From an uncultured Lachnospiraceae bacterium (GTDB taxonomy: Bacteria; Bacillota; Clostridia; Lachnospirales; Lachnospiraceae): a DNA stretch of 10,906 bases. Each line of letters starts with the position of its first letter. The stretch's first letter is position 1. The stretch spans positions 1 through 10,906 of the forward strand of contig CANOFI010000055.1 of the NCBI GenBank assembly GCA_947565255.1, read 5' to 3'. Below are positions 7,807-10,906 of the stretch, in pieces. Below the pieces are notes generated by a model. The model was not told the DNA's origin. It did not search any database and saw only the letters and a program-made list of their open reading frames with translations. The position numbers and the translations under genes are program-made.

Positions 7807-7844
7807 ATACCTTTTTTCATACTCTTTTTTAAACACTATTTTAT

Positions 7845-7873
7845 ATTATAGCATGAAATATCATCGAAGTCAA
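7845..7873 (-). promoter_or_regulatory. Strong sigma-A promoter with extended -10 for the phosphorelay operon
   Basis: The minus strand shows TTGACT (7873-7868), a 17-nt spacer and TATAAT (7850-7845), with TGC just before the -10, i.e. a TGn extended element. Transcription would start near 7838, giving a leader of about 48 nt to the TTG start. I found no comparable promoter between the seven genes that follow, which supports a single transcript, although internal promoters cannot be excluded by eye. Confidence 0.8.
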
Positions 7874-7879
7874 TTCATG
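7852..7879 (-). promoter_or_regulatory. Possible operator: inverted repeat flanking the -35
   Basis: CATGAA (7852-7857) and TTCATG (7874-7879) form a perfect 6-bp inverted repeat with 16 nt between the arms, so the half-site centres are 22 bp apart, about two helical turns. The left arm lies in the spacer next to the -10 and the right arm just upstream of the -35, where a dimeric repressor could block polymerase. No regulator with a matching site can be named, and a 6-bp repeat can occur by chance. Confidence 0.3.
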
Positions 7880-8131
7880 GTGATTTTTTGCGCGAAAATA
7901 AATAATACTATGACAGATAATTGCGAAAGTTTTATTCGGAGTGACGAGTTTGGGCAGTCTATACAATAATTCCGCTCCAAAGCGTTTTGAAGCCGCTTCA
8001 TTTTTGTATAGACTGCCCAAACTCTGATATTGAAATAGCTGTTTTGCAAATACTTAATAATATGATTATTTTTAGGAAGCTAAGAAATGGCCTTCCGGAA
8101 CTGGCCTGCAGTCGCCCCATACGGCTGTACC
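7880..8131. other. Intergenic spacer between the metal ATPase and kinase operons
   Basis: No credible gene lies here; short open frames on both strands have no recognisable domain or ribosome binding site and run through the inverted repeat. The stretch 8025-8131 is AT-rich apart from a small GC dyad at 8089-8106 (GGCC arms around TTCCGGAA). On the minus strand that dyad is followed by ATTTCTT and could be a weak terminator for the ATPase transcript, but the stem is only 4 bp. The main content is the inverted repeat at 7946-8024. Confidence 0.6.
7946..8024. repeat. 79-nt perfect-armed inverted repeat with two inner hairpins
   Basis: The arms at 7946-7966 and 8004-8024 are exact reverse complements over 21 bp (left arm starts GAGTTTGGGCAGTC). 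After one T-T mismatch, 7968-7970 pairs with 8000-8002 (AAT/ATT). Inside the loop two small hairpins fit side by side: CGCT-CCAA-AGCG (7973-7984) and GAAG-CCG-CTTC (7989-7999), joined by TTTT. The whole can therefore fold as a T- or cloverleaf-shaped element on either strand. No T-run follows on either side, so it is not a plain intrinsic terminator. No target-site duplication is evident. It might be a small non-autonomous mobile or REP-like repeat, or a structured RNA or 3'-end stabiliser; I cannot decide between these. Confidence 0.85.
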
Positions 8132-10015
8132 TCACGTCCCGGATTCCTTCAGCGTACGCATCGCATTTAAAATTGCAAGCACCGACACCCCCACGTCCGC
8201 AAATACGGCCGCCCACATATTGGCAATGCCGGCTGCACCTAACAACAGCACAACTGCCTTAACTCCCAGCGCAAACACAATATTCTGCCGCACAATACGG
8301 CCAGTCTTTCTGGATAGTTTCACTACCTTTGCAATTTTTCCCACATCATCATCCATCAGAACCACATCCGCCGCTTCGATGGCCGCATCCGAGCCCAGGG
8401 AACCCATGGCAATGCCGATATCCGCCCTTGTCAGAACCGGCGCGTCGTTGATGCCGTCCCCAACAAACGCAAGATATTCGTTTTCCTTCCTGGCAGCCAA
8501 AAGCTCCTCCACCTTCTGCACCTTATCCTGCGGCAGAAGCTGGGCATACACCCCATCCATTTCTAACTGCGCCGCGGTTTCTTTTGCCGCGGTTTCACGG
8601 TCCCCTGTCAGCATGATACAGCTTTCCACACCGACACGCTTCATATCTAAAATAGCATGCTTTGCCCCTTCTTTTATCGTATCCGCAATGGCAACCACGC
8701 CGGCAAATGTATTCCCGACAGCGACAAACACCAGCGTTGCGCCCGGAATCTGTCCGCTTTCCTTCATCTGGTATGCGATTCGGTTTGACTGCATCAGCTT
8801 TTCATTTCCAACATACAAATCTTTTCCGTCGAAAACAGCGTGAATGCCCTGCCCCGCAATTTCCTCATTGTCCGTCAGCCGATTTGCTGACGTTGCCCTG
8901 CCATAAGCCTCCCGGATGGAAAGCGCAATCGGATGGTTGGAGTACATTTCCCCATAGGCGGCCAGCTCCAAAAGCTCCTGCTCACTCATTCCCTCCGGAT
9001 ACAGACCGGCAACCTTAAATTCCCCTTTTGTCAGGGTTCCGGTTTTATCAAATACAACCGTTGTCACCCGGGAAAGCACTTCCAGATAGCTGCTCCCCTT
9101 CACCAGCACTCCGATTTTGGACGCCGCGCCGATTCCGCCGAAAAATCCCATCGGCACAGATATAACAAGCGCACAGGGACAGGAAATGACAAGGAAGCTG
9201 CAGGCCCTCTGCACCCAGTCGCTCCACTCTCCTCCAAAAAAAAGCGGCGGAAGAATTGCGAGAACAACCGCCGCAATTGTCACGACCGGCGTATAATATC
9301 TGGCAAAACGCGTGATGAAATTTTCCACCTTTGCCTTTTTGCTTCCGGCTGTTTCTACCAGCTCAAGAATCCTCGAAACGGTAGAATCCTCGAATGCCTT
9401 TGTCACACGCACCTTTAATGCATTGGCCCCATTTACGCATCCGCTGATGACCTCATCGCCTGCCGCAGCGCTTCTCGGCACGCTTTCCCCGGTCAGCGCC
9501 GTCGTGTCTATCATCGAATTTCCTTCCACAACTACACCATCGAGTGGAATTTTTTCTCCCGGTTTCACCACAATCAGCGTTCCCACCTCCACATCGTCCG
9601 GGTCGACCTGCTGCAGCACGCCGTCTATTTCCACATTGGCATATTCCGGACAAATGTTCATCATATCGGTAATGGACTGGCGCGACTTTCCGACCGCATA
9701 CCCCTGAAACAGTTCGCCCACCTGGTAAAAAAGCATCACAGCCACGGCCTCCTCATATTCCGAGACGCCGAACGCGCCAAATGTGGCTATGACCATCAAA
9801 AAATTTTCATCAAACACCTGCCCGCGGCTGATATTTCTTACCGCCTTCCACAAGATATCGTACCCAACCACAAGATATGGTATGAGATACAGCAAAAATA
9901 CCATCCACTTATTGACATGTCCTAACGCTTTGGCATGTTCCAGAACAAATAATATGATAAATATCACAAAAGATGCCACGATGCGCCAAAGCACTTTTTT
10001 TTGCTTCTCACTCAT
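8132..10015 (-). CDS. P1B-2 type Zn/Cd/Pb-exporting P-type ATPase lacking an N-terminal HMA domain
   Basis: This 627-residue inner-membrane heavy-metal pump of the CadA/ZntA group exports divalent soft metals using ATP. Motifs: TGES (175-178, actuator), CPC (279-281, ion-binding membrane helix), DKTGT with phosphorylated D323, HP at 361-362 (nucleotide domain), MLTGD (468-472) and GDGINDAP (519-526). N578 and K586 in helix 7 and D607 with G609 in the last helices fit the Zn/Cd/Pb class, as opposed to the copper class. Typical CadA has an N-terminal HMA domain, making it roughly 700 residues; here the protein starts directly with the first membrane helix, and the domain is supplied by the separate upstream gene. 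ATG start with GGAGGA 5 nt upstream. It is third in the metal cluster, 163 nt after the HMA gene. Exact metal preference (zinc or cadmium) is not decided by sequence. Confidence 0.95.
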   Translation of the reverse strand: MSEKQKKVLWRIVASFVIFIILFVLEHAKALGHVNKWMVFLLYLIPYLVVGYDILWKAVRNISRGQVFDENFLMVIATFGAFGVSEYEEAVAVMLFYQVGELFQGYAVGKSRQSITDMMNICPEYANVEIDGVLQQVDPDDVEVGTLIVVKPGEKIPLDGVVVEGNSMIDTTALTGESVPRSAAAGDEVISGCVNGANALKVRVTKAFEDSTVSRILELVETAGSKKAKVENFITRFARYYTPVVTIAAVVLAILPPLFFGGEWSDWVQRACSFLVISCPCALVISVPMGFFGGIGAASKIGVLVKGSSYLEVLSRVTTVVFDKTGTLTKGEFKVAGLYPEGMSEQELLELAAYGEMYSNHPIALSIREAYGRATSANRLTDNEEIAGQGIHAVFDGKDLYVGNEKLMQSNRIAYQMKESGQIPGATLVFVAVGNTFAGVVAIADTIKEGAKHAILDMKRVGVESCIMLTGDRETAAKETAAQLEMDGVYAQLLPQDKVQKVEELLAARKENEYLAFVGDGINDAPVLTRADIGIAMGSLGSDAAIEAADVVLMDDDVGKIAKVVKLSRKTGRIVRQNIVFALGVKAVVLLLGAAGIANMWAAVFADVGVSVLAILNAMRTLKESGT

Positions 10016-10178
10016 AAAACTCCTCCAATCACGGATATTCCTTCGACGGTCAAATGCCGCGGCAAATCATGCCAAAGTAATACCACCTGCAACATACACG
10101 AAAATTCTTTTGACTGCACTCGTGTACTGACACATTTATATCTGGCGGCAAACTGGTTTCCGCCCGCCTGACAAATGG
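10016..10178 (-). other. Structured spacer between HMA gene and ATPase gene
   Basis: No gene fits in these 163 nt. Three dyads are visible. The strongest is 10144-10164: GGCGG and AAA pair with TTT and CCGCC around a CTGG loop, with one bulged base. A second pairs TACACGA (10095-10101) with TCGTGTA (10120-10126). A third cluster combines the palindrome TGCCGCGGCA (10055-10064) with GGCA/TGCC arms (10061-10073), so these two are alternative folds. None is followed by a T-run. The first hairpin lies 15 nt after the HMA stop codon and could stabilise or process the upstream message, changing the ratio of the small protein to the pump. I saw no convincing promoter here. Confidence 0.5.
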
Positions 10179-10400
10179 TCAGCGCACAAAAATTTTACAG
10201 TCCGGTTCCACCTTCGCGCACACCCTTACAACCTCTTCCATAATCTCATCAAACCGGCTATCCTCCGCTTCGACTGTCATTTTCTGCATCATAAAATTCA
10301 CGGCTGCATCGGAAACTCCGTCAATCTTCTTAATGGCCTCCTCCATCTTTGCCGCACAATTTGCACAGTCTAAATCCTGTAATTTAAATTTCTTTTTCAT
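10179..10400 (-). CDS. Stand-alone HMA heavy-metal-binding protein
   Basis: This 73-residue cytoplasmic ferredoxin-like domain has the metal loop DLDCANCAAKME, with C12 and C15 as ligands. The DxDCxxC version (Asp before the CxxC) is typical of HMA domains fused to Zn/Cd/Pb ATPases, as opposed to the GMxCxxC of copper chaperones. The pump encoded next lacks this domain, so the gene looks like the detached metal-binding domain of that pump, acting as a chaperone, sensor or buffer. The C-terminus has an extra Cys pair-like set (VCAKVEPDCKIF), which might add ligands. Start choice: an in-frame ATG at 10448 adds 16 Lys-rich residues, but the ATG at 10400 has AAAGGAG 8 nt upstream and fits the domain boundary. 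It follows the ArsR gene by 91 nt. Confidence 0.88.
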   Translation of the reverse strand: MKKKFKLQDLDCANCAAKMEEAIKKIDGVSDAAVNFMMQKMTVEAEDSRFDEIMEEVVRVCAKVEPDCKIFVR

Positions 10401-10491
10401 AGTCTGCTCTCCTTTATTATTTTCTTTTTTATAAGTTTTAATAATCATTCACAAAACTCTTATTTCACTGTCAGAATAAAACTTCCTCCTT
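10401..10491 (-). other. AT-rich spacer between ArsR and HMA genes
   Basis: Directly after the ArsR stop the minus strand reads AAAGGAGG, a full ribosome binding site with no ATG, GTG or TTG at a usable distance; an ATT codon sits 7 nt later and would open only five codons. Farther on, AGTTTT and AAAACT form a 6-bp inverted repeat 13 nt apart. A weak promoter-like TTGTGA and TATAAA pair with 15-nt spacing overlaps it, which is poor. I make no firm regulatory call. Confidence 0.35.
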
Positions 10492-10851
10492 TTATTCCTC
10501 TATATGCTCCAGCCCCTGCGCAATGATGCCTCTCACATGGTCATCCGCCAGCGAATAGATAACCGATTTTCCGTCCCGCCTGCCACTGACCAGCTTTGCC
10601 TGCTTTAATATTTTCAGCTGGTGGGAAACGGCCGACTGCGTCATGTTCAGGGCAGAGGCCAGGTCACAGACACAAACCTCTTCCTCAAACAGCACAAACA
10701 AAATCCGTATGCGGGTAGAATCGCCGAATACCTTAAATAACTCAGCCAAATCATACAATTCGTCCTCATCCGGCATCCGGGCATTTACTTTTTTTAACAG
10801 TTCTTCATGCACGTGCTGGTCTTCACAGCACTCCACATCATGTATCGCCAT
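10492..10851 (-). CDS. ArsR/SmtB-family metal-responsive repressor (CadC/SmtB-like)
   Basis: This 119-residue winged-helix dimeric repressor would bind the operator of the metal cluster and release it when Zn, Cd or Pb binds. The DNA-recognition helix is in TQSAVSHQLKILKQAKLV, followed by the wing GRRDGKSVIYSL. Both known metal sites of the family are visible. The alpha-3N site has C60 and C62 in EVCVCDLA plus N-terminal C8, C9 and H13. The alpha-5 site has D103, H105, H116 and E119 with exactly the DxH, 11-residue and HxxE spacing of SmtB and CzrA. Start choice: a GTG at 10875 is in frame but its codons overlap the binding site; the ATG at 10851 has GGAGG 6 nt upstream. First gene of the metal cluster; its promoter is at or beyond the window edge. 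Confidence 0.93.
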   Translation of the reverse strand: MAIHDVECCEDQHVHEELLKKVNARMPDEDELYDLAELFKVFGDSTRIRILFVLFEEEVCVCDLASALNMTQSAVSHQLKILKQAKLVSGRRDGKSVIYSLADDHVRGIIAQGLEHIEE

Positions 10852-10879
10852 GCTGCCCCTCCAACACTTTAACACGAGA

Positions 10880-10898
10880 ACCGTACGGTATCAGATAC
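10880..10898. promoter_or_regulatory. Two abutting palindromes upstream of the ArsR gene
   Basis: ACCGTACGGT (10880-10889) is a perfect 10-bp palindrome, and GTATC-A-GATAC (10888-10898) is a perfect 5-1-5 palindrome sharing two bases with it. They lie 29-47 nt upstream of the repressor start codon, where an autoregulatory operator would be expected. They do not resemble the usual AT-rich 12-2-12 operator of this family, and the promoter cannot be seen because the window ends 8 nt farther on. Confidence 0.3.
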
Positions 10899-10906
10899 GC
10901 CTTACT

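Noticed and set aside
7946..8024. Interpretation as a rho-independent terminator or an integron attC site
   Set aside because: Neither strand has a T-run after the stem. The ends do not match the GTTRRRY/RYYYAAC core sites, and the arms are perfectly paired without the extrahelical bases attC sites need.
7998..8216. Small minus-strand open frame overlapping the ATPase 3' end and the inverted repeat
   Set aside because: It shares sequence with the conserved ATPase C-terminus in another frame, its end is simply the translation of the repeat arm, and it has no family likeness.
1..10906. 8-bp direct repeat CGCCTTAC near both ends of the window (2-9 and 10898-10905)
   Set aside because: An 8-mer shared by two ends is not strong evidence of a target-site duplication. 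The genes between are typical core-type genes with no transposase or integrase.
1..10906. Searches by eye for CRISPR arrays, tRNA, rRNA, prophage, transposases, toxin-antitoxin or defence genes
   Set aside because: No regularly spaced repeats, no tRNA-like cloverleaf with conserved arms and no matching protein motifs were found. All larger minus-strand frames are explained by recognised families.

Overview
The window looks like an ordinary chromosomal stretch from a low-to-moderate-GC anaerobic Firmicute, most likely Clostridia and probably Lachnospiraceae. Evidence: strong AGGAGG-type ribosome binding sites, sigma-A-like promoters with TGn extended -10 elements, a PocR-domain soluble chemoreceptor, a 7TM hybrid histidine kinase, and a type I (AroD) dehydroquinase. 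Taxonomy is inferred from protein style only; no rRNA or tRNA is present. Every supported gene is on the minus strand, so transcription runs from high to low coordinates.

Right part (about 10906 to 8132): a metal-resistance cluster. In transcription order it holds an ArsR/SmtB-type metal sensor with both classic metal-site signatures, a free-standing 73-residue HMA metal-binding protein, and a P1B-2 (Zn/Cd/Pb) P-type ATPase that lacks its own N-terminal HMA domain. The sensor would derepress the cluster when metal is high, the small HMA protein would bind or deliver ions, and the ATPase would export them. A 163-nt spacer with several dyads separates the HMA gene from the ATPase gene.

Middle spacer (8131 to 7791): no gene. 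It contains a 79-nt perfect-armed inverted repeat whose loop holds two further small hairpins (a T- or cloverleaf-shaped element without a T-run), then a near-consensus promoter (TTGACT, 17 nt, TGc-TATAAT) that drives the next operon.

Left-centre (7790 to 959): a likely seven-gene unit. It starts with three phosphorelay genes: a 947-aa hybrid kinase with 7TM, PAS-like, HisKA, HATPase, REC and Hpt parts; a single-domain response regulator; and a single-domain Hpt protein. These are followed by a YfcE-type metallophosphodiesterase, a GT2 glycosyltransferase with a helical repeat tail, type I 3-dehydroquinate dehydratase, and an MgtC/SapB membrane protein. Spacings are short and two of the genes overlap. 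The promoter after the spacer is the only strong one I see, so signalling and apparently metabolic genes are probably co-transcribed. Neither the kinase nor the lone regulator has a DNA-binding output, so the pathway's output is not encoded here.

Left end (958 to 1): a PocR-domain soluble methyl-accepting-type signalling protein with its own strong promoter, then about 77 nt that may include the first codons of another gene cut by the window edge. I see no phage, insertion sequence, CRISPR array, toxin-antitoxin pair or recognisable defence system. The most unexplained element is the structured inverted repeat at 7946-8024.
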